Origin: Streptomyces sp. NBC_00582
GTDB lineage: Bacteria; Actinomycetota; Actinomycetes; Streptomycetales; Streptomycetaceae
NCBI RefSeq assembly: GCF_036345155.1
Contig: NZ_CP107772.1
Span: 10,106,001-10,170,000 of the forward strand
Direction of reading: 5' to 3'
Length of the DNA: 64,000 nucleotides
The notes under the pieces are model-generated. The model ran no database searches and was not told the DNA's origin. It was given only the letters and a program-made list of their open reading frames with translations. Made by a program: the position numbers and the translations under genes. Shown here one piece after another: positions 41,909 to 50,018 of the stretch. Position 1 is the stretch's first letter; the number at the start of each line of letters is the position of its first letter.

Positions 41909-43108
41909 TCACTTCTCGCGCATCGCGGGATCGGGGTGCTCGCCCTCGGACTGCACGCGGTACTCACGGCCGAACATCTCGTCGTGTTCCGCCATGACCC
42001 GCTCACTCGGCGGCTCCTCGCCGCCGTGGATCTGCTCCTGCATCTTCTCGAACCGCTCATGGGCCTCACGCACATAGCCCGCGCCGAGCGTGGTCAGGTC
42101 CATCTGCGTGTCCAGCAGCTCGCGCAGATAGTGCTTGTTCGGCTCGAAGGTGAGCACGTTCGGCAGTTCCGGCGCCAGGACCTCCTGCGGCTCCCGGCCG
42201 TCGTGACGGCGCATCAGGTCGCAGGCGGTGTGCAGGTGCTCCAGCTCCATGTTCAGATGCAGTTCCCAGATCGCCTTGACCTTCGGGTCGCTCTCCTGCT
42301 CCATGAAGGAGTAGTACAGGTAGCACTCGTTGTACTCGTGGTTGACGAGCTGCTCCCACCATGTCTCTCCCGGGTCGACCAGCGACTCGTAGTGGGTGAC
42401 GTGCTCCTCCTCGATGAGCCCGATCTCCTGGTACAGCTGCCGGGCGATCGGCTCCATGTAGGTGGGGCCGGTGTTCATGTAGAAGTTCATCGTCTGCTGC
42501 TCCGCCGACATGATCGTCAGCGCGTGCAGCTTGGACAGCGGGTTCGTCTCGTCCTTGGCGTACGGGTCGCGGACGTTGTCGACCGGGTCGCGGTGGTGGA
42601 ACCTCGTGGGCCTGCCCGGCATGACCTCGGTGAGGTTGTCGACGATCGACTCCGCCTTGCGGTGCTCGATCATCTCGTACAGGTTCGCGTACCGGTACAG
42701 GTGATCGAAGTCCTCCAGCACGCCGAACTGGTACGCCTGCTGCAGATACGGATCCGGCTCCATCCGCGCCACCCACGCCGTCAGGTCCACCGCGACCTGC
42801 TCGTAGGCGATGGTCGTCTCCAGTACGGAGGACACGCCCGGCAGCAGCCAGTTCACCACCTTCTGCTGCTGCGCCTCGATGTAGCGGGTGCGGGCGAGCT
42901 GCCGCTTGACCTCGGGATCGACGGTGTTGCGGGCGAGCTGATGGCTGAACATGATCGCCTCCACCTCGATCCCGTTCATTGTGATGATCCGGCACCGGGT
43001 GTACGGATCGCAGCGGTCCGGATCGATGGGCTGTACGTTCAGCTCCCGCCAACTGCGCAGCTGACGGTCCAGCGGGATACCCCGCTGCTCCAGAGGGTTG
43101 AAGGTCAT
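41909..43108 (-). CDS. ferritin-like diiron-fold protein of unknown function
   Basis: 399 residues, rich in Glu/His/Tyr helices: EVEAIMFSHQLARNT, FGVLEDFDHLYRYANLYEMIEHRKAE, YQEIGLIEEEHVTHYESLVD, HLNMELEHLHTACDLMRRHD. These E-x-x-H pairs look like diiron ligands of a duplicated ferritin-like bundle. No signal peptide. I know the type from Streptomyces genomes but not a function; iron handling or oxidative stress is likely given the hemerythrin gene downstream. ATG 43108 is preceded by GGAGACCCCCC. Confidence 0.85.
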   Translation of the reverse strand: MTFNPLEQRGIPLDRQLRSWRELNVQPIDPDRCDPYTRCRIITMNGIEVEAIMFSHQLARNTVDPEVKRQLARTRYIEAQQQKVVNWLLPGVSSVLETTIAYEQVAVDLTAWVARMEPDPYLQQAYQFGVLEDFDHLYRYANLYEMIEHRKAESIVDNLTEVMPGRPTRFHHRDPVDNVRDPYAKDETNPLSKLHALTIMSAEQQTMNFYMNTGPTYMEPIARQLYQEIGLIEEEHVTHYESLVDPGETWWEQLVNHEYNECYLYYSFMEQESDPKVKAIWELHLNMELEHLHTACDLMRRHDGREPQEVLAPELPNVLTFEPNKHYLRELLDTQMDLTTLGAGYVREAHERFEKMQEQIHGGEEPPSERVMAEHDEMFGREYRVQSEGEHPDPAMREK

Positions 43109-43622
43109 GGGGGGTCTCCTGGGGGCAGGGGGCGGCTCGTGGGCCGGCGGGTACCCCGCCGTGGACGGCGGGCACGGACCTCTCACCGAGTCTGTCCACG
43201 GCAGGCGTGTTCCGGCCACCGCTGACGGCTGGGGACCACAGTGGTTCCCCCTGCTGGGTCAGCCGGAATGCCATGTGGCTCGACATATGACATGGCCGGA
43301 TCGGTACGACCCGTCGCGTACCTTCCGGCACGCGGGGTAGCGGTGCCCTGCGGCCGGCCAGGTCCAGCTCCTCGGCGGACGGCACCGCGCGATCAGCCGG
43401 TCGATCGTGCTGGTGGCCGAGGGCGACGCCTCGACTGCATGTCGGGCACCTCTGACGCGTGGCACGGTCGCATCGGCGGCCCCGGCGATGTCACCGGCGG
43501 CAGCCGGGTGGCGGCCGATCGGCTCCTCAGAGAAAGCGGCGGTGGTTCGGGAGAGTGGCCGAGCGGGGGGTACCCGGGCCCTCAGCGGGACACACGGACG
43601 TGGCCCTGACCAGGAGGCGATC
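43109..43622. other. divergent control region, no gene seen
   Basis: 514 bases between the ferritin-like gene and the SPW gene. No frame carries a recognisable domain. It contains the ribosome binding site AGGAGG before 43623 and a GGGTAC element at 43568-43573 that resembles a SigB-type -10, but the expected GTTT at 14-16 bases upstream is missing. A segment near 43550-43566 looks like the 5' end of a serine tRNA but nothing after it folds. Confidence 0.4.
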
Positions 43623-44096
43623 ATGACCGACCGGACTCATACGACCATGGAGTCGCACCCGGACATACTCGAGATGCGGGAGCGTCACGCGCTGGCCGAG
43701 CGCGCGGTGACCACCCAGCAAGGGCAGGCCGTCGAGGCGCTCGCTCTCGTCACCGGGCTGTACCTCGCCGCATCCCCCTGGATCGCGGGCTTCAACGGCT
43801 TCACCACCCTGGCTGTCAACAACCTCATCGCCGGGATCGCCTACGCCCTGCTCCTGGGCGGCTTCGGGCACGCCTACGAGCGCACCCATGCCCGGGCGTG
43901 GGCCGCCGCCGTGATCGGTGTGTGGACCATCATCGCGCCATGGGCGGTGGCGGGGAACGTCGACACCACCCGCACCGTAGTCAACAACGTCATCGTCGGC
44001 GCCATCGCGCTGCTGCTCGCGCTGGCTGCGGGCTCGGCGGCGGGTGACACCGACCGGAGCGGCCGCGGCCGCCGCTCGATGGGGACGGCACGCTGA
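43623..44096 (+). CDS. SPW-repeat membrane protein
   Basis: 157 residues, four hydrophobic helices arranged as two repeats with the Ser-Pro-Trp type motif: YLAASPWIAGFN and WTIIAPWAVAGN. The N-terminal ~45 residues are hydrophilic (HPDILEMRERHALAERAV) and are commonly present in the Streptomyces members. Function unknown, often near stress genes. ATG 43623 with AGGAGG 6 bases upstream. A strong terminator follows. Confidence 0.9.
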   Translation: MTDRTHTTMESHPDILEMRERHALAERAVTTQQGQAVEALALVTGLYLAASPWIAGFNGFTTLAVNNLIAGIAYALLLGGFGHAYERTHARAWAAAVIGVWTIIAPWAVAGNVDTTRTVVNNVIVGAIALLLALAAGSAAGDTDRSGRGRRSMGTAR

Positions 44097-44112
44097 TGGG
44101 GGTCTGTGGGTC

Positions 44113-44140
44113 GCCACGGCCGCGGTCCGGCGGCCGTGGC
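44113..44140. terminator. bidirectional terminator
   Basis: Perfect 11-bp stem GCCACGGCCGC / GCGGCCGTGGC, loop GGTCCG, followed by GGTCTTT. It lies 17 bases after the SPW gene and 69 bases beyond the stop of the convergent acyl-CoA dehydrogenase gene. Confidence 0.8.
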
Positions 44141-44208
44141 GGTCTTTCGCGAGCAGACACCGTCACAGGCCGATGCCCCGACGGACGAGTACGGCGGCCC
44201 CGACGAGG

Positions 44209-45399
44209 TCACCGGAACGCCGCCTGGCCCGTCAGTGCCTGCCCGATCACCAGGGTGTGCATCTCGACCGTGCCCTCGTAGGTGAGGATCGACTCCAGGT
44301 TGTTGGCGTGCCGGATGACCGGGTATTCGAGGGAGATGCCGTTGGCGCCCAGGATCGTGCGCGCGGTGCGGCAGATCTCCAGTGCCGCCCGGGTGTTGTT
44401 GAGTTTGCCGTAGCTGACCTGTTCGGGGCGCAGGCCCCGGTCGTCCTTGGTGCGGCCGAGGTGCAGGGCCAGCAGGACGCCCTTGTTCAGCTCCAGGGAC
44501 ATGTCGGTCAGTTTGGCCTGGGTGAGCTGGAAGGAGCTGATCGGACGGTCGAACTGGACCCGGTCGCCCGCGTAGGCCAGCGCCGCCCGGAAGGCGGAGC
44601 GGGCGGCGCCCATCGCGCCCCAGGCGATGCCGTAGCGGGCCTCGCTCAGGCAGGACAGGGGGCCGCGCAGTCCCCGTACGCCGGGCAGCACGGCGCTGCC
44701 CGGCAGCCGTACGCGGTCCAGGACCAGTTCGCTGGTCACCGAGGCCCGCAGGGACATCTTGTGCTTGATCGCGGACGCCGAGAAGCCGGGCGTGTCGGTG
44801 GGGACGACGAACCCGCGGATGCCGTCGTCGGTTTTCGCCCAGACCACGGCGACATCGGCGACCGAACCGTTGGTGATCCACATCTTGCGGCCGTCGAGGA
44901 TCCAGTCGTCGCCGTCCCTGCGGGCGGCGGTGCGCATGCTGCCCGGGTCGGAGCCGGAGTCGGGCTCGGTCAGACCGAAGCAGCCGATCGCCGTGCCCGC
45001 CGCCATCCTCGGCAGCCACTCGCGCTTGTGCTCCTCGGAGCCGAACGCGTGCAGCGCGTACATGGCCAAAGAGCCCTGCACCGACACCAGGGACCGCAGA
45101 CCGGAATCGGTCGCCTCCAGCTCCAGACAGGCCAGACCGTAGTCGACCGCGCTCATGCCGGCGCAGCCGTAGCCCTCCAGGTGCATGCCCAGCAGGCCCA
45201 GTTCGCCGAGTTCCTTGGTCAGACCCCGGATGTCCTCGATCCCGCCCTGCTCGAACCACTCGGCGATGTACGGATCGACGCGCCGCTCGCAGAAGGTGCG
45301 CACGGTGTCGCGCACCGCGCGCTCGTCCGGGCCGAGCAGACTGTCGAGTTCCAGGAGGTCGAGGGGATCGGCGGGACGTGGTGCGTGTGCTGCGTGCAT
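44209..45399 (-). CDS. gcdH: glutaryl-CoA dehydrogenase-like acyl-CoA dehydrogenase
   Basis: 396 residues. LTEPDSGSDPGSMRTAA, KMWITNGSVADVAVVWAKT, ILGANGISLEYPVIRHANNLESILTYEGTVEMHTLVIGQALTG are the glutaryl-CoA dehydrogenase pattern; the catalytic Glu is in TYEGT. GCDH converts glutaryl-CoA to crotonyl-CoA with loss of CO2. A decarboxylating role is likely but not certain, since close paralogues act on other CoA esters. ATG 45399 with GGAGACATCTG before it. Third gene of the leftward operon P450-cupin-ACAD. Confidence 0.85.
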   Translation of the reverse strand: MHAAHAPRPADPLDLLELDSLLGPDERAVRDTVRTFCERRVDPYIAEWFEQGGIEDIRGLTKELGELGLLGMHLEGYGCAGMSAVDYGLACLELEATDSGLRSLVSVQGSLAMYALHAFGSEEHKREWLPRMAAGTAIGCFGLTEPDSGSDPGSMRTAARRDGDDWILDGRKMWITNGSVADVAVVWAKTDDGIRGFVVPTDTPGFSASAIKHKMSLRASVTSELVLDRVRLPGSAVLPGVRGLRGPLSCLSEARYGIAWGAMGAARSAFRAALAYAGDRVQFDRPISSFQLTQAKLTDMSLELNKGVLLALHLGRTKDDRGLRPEQVSYGKLNNTRAALEICRTARTILGANGISLEYPVIRHANNLESILTYEGTVEMHTLVIGQALTGQAAFR

Positions 45400-45503
45400 C
45401 AGATGTCTCCAGGGGCGAGAGGAGGAAGCAAGGGGTTGTCGGCCAGGGGAGAACTGACGGCCCCGGCTTCGAGGCGTACCGCCCGACGTGACGCGAAGAA
45501 GGG

Positions 45504-46040
45504 TCAGTCCGCGTCCGGAACACCGATGAGGACGAAGGCGAGAGTGACGGGCCGGTCGCTGTGGTTGCGCCAGCCGTGCCGGGTGCCGTTCTGAATGACG
45601 ATGTCGCCGGCGGACAGCTTGGTGAGGGCGCCGTCGTCGAGTTCGAGGGTGACCTCGCCGTTCAGGACGATGCCGTAGTCGATCGTGGGAGTGGTGTGCA
45701 TTCCCGGGTTCTCGATCTCCATGAGCTCGGCGATGCCGGGGGACTCGGCGAGCTGCTCCTGGCCGAAGGCGACGGGGTCGAAGGCGGGGTCGGCCATCGC
45801 GGTGGCGGGCGGCAGGGTCAGGACGATGAAGCGGGTGCCGCCCGGCCCCGGGACGAAGTTCGTGACCTCGGGGGTCGGGTCCTCGCCGGTGCGGCTCGCG
45901 GGTCGGCCGGCCTCTGTGGCCCAGGGCAGGGCGGAGACCCAGCCCGGGAGGCTGGTGAACGCGTGACTGCGGGGGATGGGCCCGTCGCTGATGACGACCG
46001 ACGTTCCGTGTTCGTCGTGGCCGGTGACGATTCTGCGCAT
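45504..46040 (-). CDS. cupin-domain protein
   Basis: 178 residues. An N-terminal ~75 residue extension (RRIVTGHDEHGTSVVISDG) is followed by one cupin barrel: GMHTTPTIDYGIVLNGEVTLELDDGALTKLSAGDIVIQNGTRHGWRNHSDRP. Metal-ligand positions are H, Y-I-V and H in this order, so one usual ligand pair is altered. Resembles small-molecule-binding cupins of aromatic and lactone catabolism; enzyme or sensor cannot be decided. ATG 46040, AGGA upstream, 58 bases after the P450 gene. Confidence 0.85.
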   Translation of the reverse strand: MRRIVTGHDEHGTSVVISDGPIPRSHAFTSLPGWVSALPWATEAGRPASRTGEDPTPEVTNFVPGPGGTRFIVLTLPPATAMADPAFDPVAFGQEQLAESPGIAELMEIENPGMHTTPTIDYGIVLNGEVTLELDDGALTKLSAGDIVIQNGTRHGWRNHSDRPVTLAFVLIGVPDAD

Positions 46041-46098
46041 GGCGGATTCCTGCTTTCACGTCGGGAAGGGGAGGGAAGCGGTTGTGGGGTTGCGGTCG

Positions 46099-47280
46099 TC
46101 ATACGTCCCAGGCGGCCGGGAGCCGCAGAGGGCCGCGGAACACCCAACCGCCGAAGGGGATCTCGGTCTCGGTGAGACGGAGCCCGGACAGCTTCCGGAA
46201 GAGGAGAGGAAGGCCGATCTGTCCGACCCCGGCGCGGGACACCCAGGTCCCCAGGCAGAAGTGGGGGCCGCCGCCGAAGGCGACGTGGCTGGTGTCGGTG
46301 CGGTGGATGTCGAAGGCGTCCGGGCGGGCGAAGATCCGCTCGTCGCGATTGCCGGAGGCGACGACGACGCCGAGCTTGTCGCCCGGCTCCAGCACACGCC
46401 CCGCGAGTTCGGTCCGCTCGGCGACCCGCCGGGGGTACATGCCGATCGGGGAGACCCAGCGGACGGCCTCCTCGAAGACCCGCTTCCACAGCGCGGGGTC
46501 CGCCTCGACGTCCCGGCGCTGGTCGTCATGGGTGAGCAGCGCGTAGGCGGCTGCCGCCATGGAATCCCGGGGTTCGTTCAACCCACCGCCGAGAAAGACG
46601 CGGACGTTGGTCCGTATCTCGTCCTCGGTCAGCGGATCGTCGGCGTGCAGCATGGACGAGATCACCGAGTGGTCGGGGGCGCGGCGCAGGACGGGAAGGA
46701 CGTCGTCCATCGCGGTGTCGAGGTCGGACACGGCGCGGGCGCACCGCGCCCAGATCTCCGGGTCCTCCCCGTAGTTCCCGCCCGCGTCGATGATCGCCTG
46801 GGACCACTCCTGCATCTCCGTGTCCCCGACCCCGCGCAGCCCCAGCAAGGCGGCGAGATTGCGGGCGGCGAACGGCCCTGCGACGTCCCTGAAGAGGTCC
46901 CCCTCGCCGCGTTCGGCGACGGTGGCGAGGATGTCCTCGGCGTGGCGCCGGAAGACCGGCAGCCAGTGCTCCTTGACGATCCGCGGACGCAGCGGGCCCT
47001 CGGCGGCACGCCGCAGCCGCCGGTGGGCCGCTCCGTCCTGGCGCAGCAGGGTCTCGCCGATCGAGCGGGTCATCAGGGAGGGGTTCTCCGAGGACAGGTA
47101 TGTCTCGGGATGCCGTTCCACGTGCATGATGTCCTCGAACCGCGTGACCAGGTACCGGCCCGCCTCCGGCACCCAGGCCACGGGGTCGTGCTCACGGAGG
47201 TACCGGTATGCGGGATAGGGATCGCGCCACAGTTCGGCCAGACGGATGTGCTCGGGGGGTTGACTGACGCTCGTAGCCAC
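46099..47280 (-). CDS. cytochrome P450
   Basis: 393 residues. Heme-binding loop FGGGPHFCLG (Cys about 342), E-x-x-R as EEAVR (about 270-274). The I helix reads FLGGGLNEPRDSM (about 229), where most P450s have A-G-x-[D/E]-T; the acid-alcohol pair is replaced by Asn-Glu-Pro. Similar Glu-Pro I helices occur in P450s that demethylate small aromatic ethers (CYP255-like), which is a possible activity. Needs a ferredoxin and reductase; the pair at 59166-60778 is a candidate. GTG 47280 with AGAAGGGA upstream. Confidence 0.9.
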   Translation of the reverse strand: MATSVSQPPEHIRLAELWRDPYPAYRYLREHDPVAWVPEAGRYLVTRFEDIMHVERHPETYLSSENPSLMTRSIGETLLRQDGAAHRRLRRAAEGPLRPRIVKEHWLPVFRRHAEDILATVAERGEGDLFRDVAGPFAARNLAALLGLRGVGDTEMQEWSQAIIDAGGNYGEDPEIWARCARAVSDLDTAMDDVLPVLRRAPDHSVISSMLHADDPLTEDEIRTNVRVFLGGGLNEPRDSMAAAAYALLTHDDQRRDVEADPALWKRVFEEAVRWVSPIGMYPRRVAERTELAGRVLEPGDKLGVVVASGNRDERIFARPDAFDIHRTDTSHVAFGGGPHFCLGTWVSRAGVGQIGLPLLFRKLSGLRLTETEIPFGGWVFRGPLRLPAAWDV

Positions 47281-47367
47281 GACGGTGTCCCTTCTGGACC
47301 GGCCTCGGTTCACGGAGCCGACTGTGGCTGAGGACGGCGGCCGTGTTAAGCCGCGGGAAACGCGGAA

Positions 47368-47393
47368 TTTCCGATGTGGTTCCTCAGGACTCC
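47368..47393. repeat. 26-bp direct repeat, copy 1 (P450/LysR promoter region)
   Basis: TTTCCGATGTGGTTCCTCAG and six more bases, matching 48408-48433 at 22 of 26 positions in the same orientation. Lies between the divergent P450 and LysR genes and contains TCCT-C-AGGA, a small dyad. Likely a LysR binding site or core promoter. Confidence 0.55.
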
Positions 47394-47444
47394 AGCACGT
47401 GCACGCCAAGGACTTCGCGGACCTCGACGGATGAGGGAGAGAAC

Positions 47445-48398
47445 GTGAGCGCCGATTTCTCGCTCAGGCAGCTGGAGTACTTCGTGGCTGTGGCCGGCAC
47501 GGGTTCCATCAGCGGGGCCGCCGTGCAGTGTCATGCGTCTCAGGCGGGAATCTCCACCGCGATCAGCGATCTGGAGCGCCGCCTGGGGGTTCAGCTGCTG
47601 GTCAGGAGGCGGGCCAAGGGTGTCTTCCTGACCGAGGCGGGCACCCGCGTCCTGGACCACGCGCAGGCCATTCTGGCCAGGGCCGAGGACCTCACGGCCG
47701 GTGCCAGAGCGGAGAAGGGGCGGCTCGCGGGCAGGCTGACGATCGGCTGCTACGCCACCCTCTCGCCGTTCCTGATCCCCCCGCTGGTGGACGGGTTCAC
47801 CCGCGGCCATCCCGACGTCGATCTCCAGTTCATCGACGGCTCGCAGGAAGAGATCCGCCAGGCGCTCCTGGAAGGCGCCTGCGACCTGGCCTTCCTGTAT
47901 GAGACCGGTGCGGAGGCGGGCTTGACGTGCGCGACGGTGCGGAACTGCCCGCCCTATGTGATCCTCTCCGCCGACCACCCGCTGGCCGGAGGAGAGGCGG
48001 TGTCCCTGGCCGAACTCGCGGACGAGCCGCTGATCGTCTATGCGTCTCCTCCGGCGCCGAGCAACGCCGAACGGTGGCTGCACAGCGCCGGCGTCAAGCC
48101 GGACATCCGGTACCGGACCTCCAGCATCGAGGCGGTACGCAGCCTGGTGGCACGCGGCATGGGCTACTCCATACTGCTCCAGCGGTGGCCCAGTGACACC
48201 AGCTTCGAGGGTCTGCCCCTCGTTCCGATGCCGATCACCGACCCGCTGGAGGCGGTCAGGGTCGTGATCGCGCACGCTTCGAGCGTCACGCCCACGCACC
48301 GGGCGCGGGCCTTCGCCCAGTACGCGCGTGAAGCCCTCGCCGCCCCGTTCCCGTCGCCGCCCCGGTCCGCTGAGGCGTCGCCTTCAACCGACACGTGA
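47445..48398 (+). CDS. LysR-family transcriptional regulator
   Basis: 317 residues. N-terminal helix-turn-helix FSLRQLEYFVAVAGTGSISGAAVQCHASQAGISTAISDLERRLGVQLLVRR. The C-terminal effector domain has LTIGCYATLSPFLIPPLVDGF and DLAFLYETGAEAGL. LysR proteins activate a divergent operon in response to a pathway metabolite, here the P450-cupin-ACAD operon. GTG 47445 with GAGGGAGAGAAC in front. A 26-bp repeat before and after the gene suggests it also controls the rightward operon at 48789. Confidence 0.92.
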   Translation: MSADFSLRQLEYFVAVAGTGSISGAAVQCHASQAGISTAISDLERRLGVQLLVRRRAKGVFLTEAGTRVLDHAQAILARAEDLTAGARAEKGRLAGRLTIGCYATLSPFLIPPLVDGFTRGHPDVDLQFIDGSQEEIRQALLEGACDLAFLYETGAEAGLTCATVRNCPPYVILSADHPLAGGEAVSLAELADEPLIVYASPPAPSNAERWLHSAGVKPDIRYRTSSIEAVRSLVARGMGYSILLQRWPSDTSFEGLPLVPMPITDPLEAVRVVIAHASSVTPTHRARAFAQYAREALAAPFPSPPRSAEASPSTDT

Positions 48399-48407
48399 AG
48401 CCCGGGT

Positions 48408-48433
48408 TTTCCGAAGTGCTTCTTCAGGATTCC
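48408..48433. repeat. 26-bp direct repeat, copy 2 (operon leader)
   Basis: Begins TTTCCGAAGTGCTTCTTCAG; 22 of 26 positions equal the copy at 47368-47393. It contains GAAG-TG-CTTC. Ten bases after the LysR stop and 356 bases before the aldehyde dehydrogenase gene. Confidence 0.55.
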
Positions 48434-48452
48434 ACGCCGTCTCCTCCATTGC

Positions 48453-48464
48453 GCTATCGATAGC
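48453..48464. promoter_or_regulatory. LacI-type operator candidate
   Basis: Perfect palindrome GCTATCGATAGC with a central CG. Written around that centre it gives xG-x2-A-x-CG-x-T-x2-CA, which matches the LacI-family consensus TG-x2-A-x-CG-x-T-x2-CA at all positions but one. A LacI regulator is the second gene of the operon downstream. Confidence 0.45.
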
Positions 48465-48788
48465 ACCTGCCGATAGTCGGAGGCGGTCGTACACGAGGCG
48501 TTCCCCGCCCCACCGGGAGCCGCGTGCAGGTGCTGGGTGCAACGCACCCGAGCTTTCCCCTTGTCCGGCGGCCAGGCCCTCGTCCCCGCGCTCAGTCGTT
48601 CGGGTGCGGCCTGGTCCGGCGCATCCACTGGGAGATCACGTGTCCATGAGGTACTTGCCACGGATTGCGGCGGTGGGCTCCGCCTGCGTACCGGCCCCGT
48701 CGGCCAAACCACTCGACCGTGGGTACACGCCACGAGGTCCGGCCGTGCGGCCGCGGCGGCGCCTTCCCGGTGAGCAGGGGAGCGCCGC

Positions 48789-50018
48789 GTGACCCACCGC
48801 AACCTCATCGACGGCCACTGGCAGGAAGCCACGGCCACCACCGGGAACGTGAACCCGTCCGACGCGGGAGACGTCCTCGGGACCTACGCCCTGGCCGACG
48901 CGGAGCAGGCGCGCACCGCAGTCGAGGCGGCTGCCGCCGCCGCGCCCGGCTGGGCCCGTACCACCGGCGCGGCCCGCGCGGAGATCCTCGACCGCGCCGG
49001 GGACGAACTCCTGCGCCGCCGCGACGAGTTGGGAGACCGGTTGGCCCGGGAGGAGGGCGAGACCCTCCCGGAGGCGGTGTCCGAGGTGGTTCGGGCCGGC
49101 CAGATCGCCCCGGCCCTGGCCTACGGGAACACCGTGGTCTTCAAGCCCGCCGAACCCGTGCCGGGCAGCGCCTGGGCCCTGGACGAGGCGCCGCACCGCG
49201 CCGGGTTGCCGGCCGGGGTGCTGAACCTGGTGATGGGGCGTGGCCGGGAGATCGGCGACGTCATCACCGGCGCCCCGGAGGTGGCGGCTGTCTCCTTCAC
49301 CGGCGCGACGGCGACCTGCGAGCGGGTGCTGCGGGCCGCCCAGACGCACCGGGCGCGGGTGCAGTCGGAGAGGGGAGGCAAGAGCCCGCTGGTCGTCGCC
49401 GACGACGCCGATCTCGATCTGACGGTCGACGTGGCTCTGGAGGGCTCCTTCGGGTCGACCGGCCAGCGCTGTACGGCCTCCTCCCGGCTGGTCGTGATGG
49501 ACGCCGTCCACGCTGCCTTCGTCGAACGGCTCACCACGGCGACGCGGGCACTGACCGTCGACGACGCACGCAAGCCGGGCACCGGCATGGGCCCCGTGGT
49601 CGACGCTGCCCAGCTCGACCAGAACCTGCCGCACGGGGCTGTCGCGGCGGGCGAAGGGGCCGGCGTGAGGGGTGGGGAACGCCTGGAGCGCTGCGCCGAG
49701 GGCTTCCACCTGGCGCCCGCGCCGGCCGTCGGCACCCGGCTCCACGACACCGTGAACCGGGAGGAGGTCTGCGGGCCGCCGGCCTCGGTGATCCGCGTCG
49801 CGGACTACGACGAGACGGTGCCGGTGGCCGACGACAGCGGGTACGGACTGACCGCCGGCCTGGTCACCACCTCGCTGGCCCGCGCCGCGGACTCCCGTCG
49901 CCGCTCCACAGCGGGCATGGTGATGATCAGCGTGCCCACGGCCGGGGAAGGCACCGCCGCCTGCGAGTTCTCCACGACCACGAAGACGTCGTACGTCGCC
50001 GGAGGCCCGTGGGGATGA
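48789..50018 (+). CDS. aldehyde dehydrogenase family protein with internal deletions (probably inactive)
   Basis: 409 residues, about 70-80 shorter than 2,5-dioxovalerate/ketoglutarate-semialdehyde dehydrogenases, which it resembles: NLIDGHWQEA at the start, ALAYGNTVVFKPAEPVPGSAWAL, ERGGKSPLVVADDADLD, catalytic Cys in GSTGQRCTASSR, NREEVCGP. But VRAGQ runs directly into IAPALAYGN, so ~50 residues with the catalytic Asn of TPWNFP are missing, and near the end PTAGEG joins ACEFSTTTKTSY without the F-G-G-x-K segment. All changes are in frame. Either a decayed enzyme or one with a different role. GTG 48789, GGGGAG upstream; stop overlaps the LacI start. Confidence 0.8.
   Translation: MTHRNLIDGHWQEATATTGNVNPSDAGDVLGTYALADAEQARTAVEAAAAAAPGWARTTGAARAEILDRAGDELLRRRDELGDRLAREEGETLPEAVSEVVRAGQIAPALAYGNTVVFKPAEPVPGSAWALDEAPHRAGLPAGVLNLVMGRGREIGDVITGAPEVAAVSFTGATATCERVLRAAQTHRARVQSERGGKSPLVVADDADLDLTVDVALEGSFGSTGQRCTASSRLVVMDAVHAAFVERLTTATRALTVDDARKPGTGMGPVVDAAQLDQNLPHGAVAAGEGAGVRGGERLERCAEGFHLAPAPAVGTRLHDTVNREEVCGPPASVIRVADYDETVPVADDSGYGLTAGLVTTSLARAADSRRRSTAGMVMISVPTAGEGTAACEFSTTTKTSYVAGGPWG

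Larger units (their letters stand above)
48399..48788. other. 390-bp leader of the aldehyde dehydrogenase/LacI operon
   Basis: No coding frame of recognisable family. It holds the second 26-bp repeat (48408-48433) and a perfect 12-bp palindrome (48453-48464). The rest to the ribosome binding site GGGGAG before 48789 is GC-rich, with no clear hairpin. Confidence 0.45.

Noticed and set aside
43545..43573. SigB-like promoter with GGGTAC
   Set aside because: The GTTT -35 element is not at the required 14-16 bp spacing.
43550..43590. Sequence resembling the 5' end of a serine tRNA (GGAGAGTGGCCGAGCGG)
   Set aside because: No anticodon arm, T arm or CCA-side pairing follows; the downstream bases do not fold as a tRNA.
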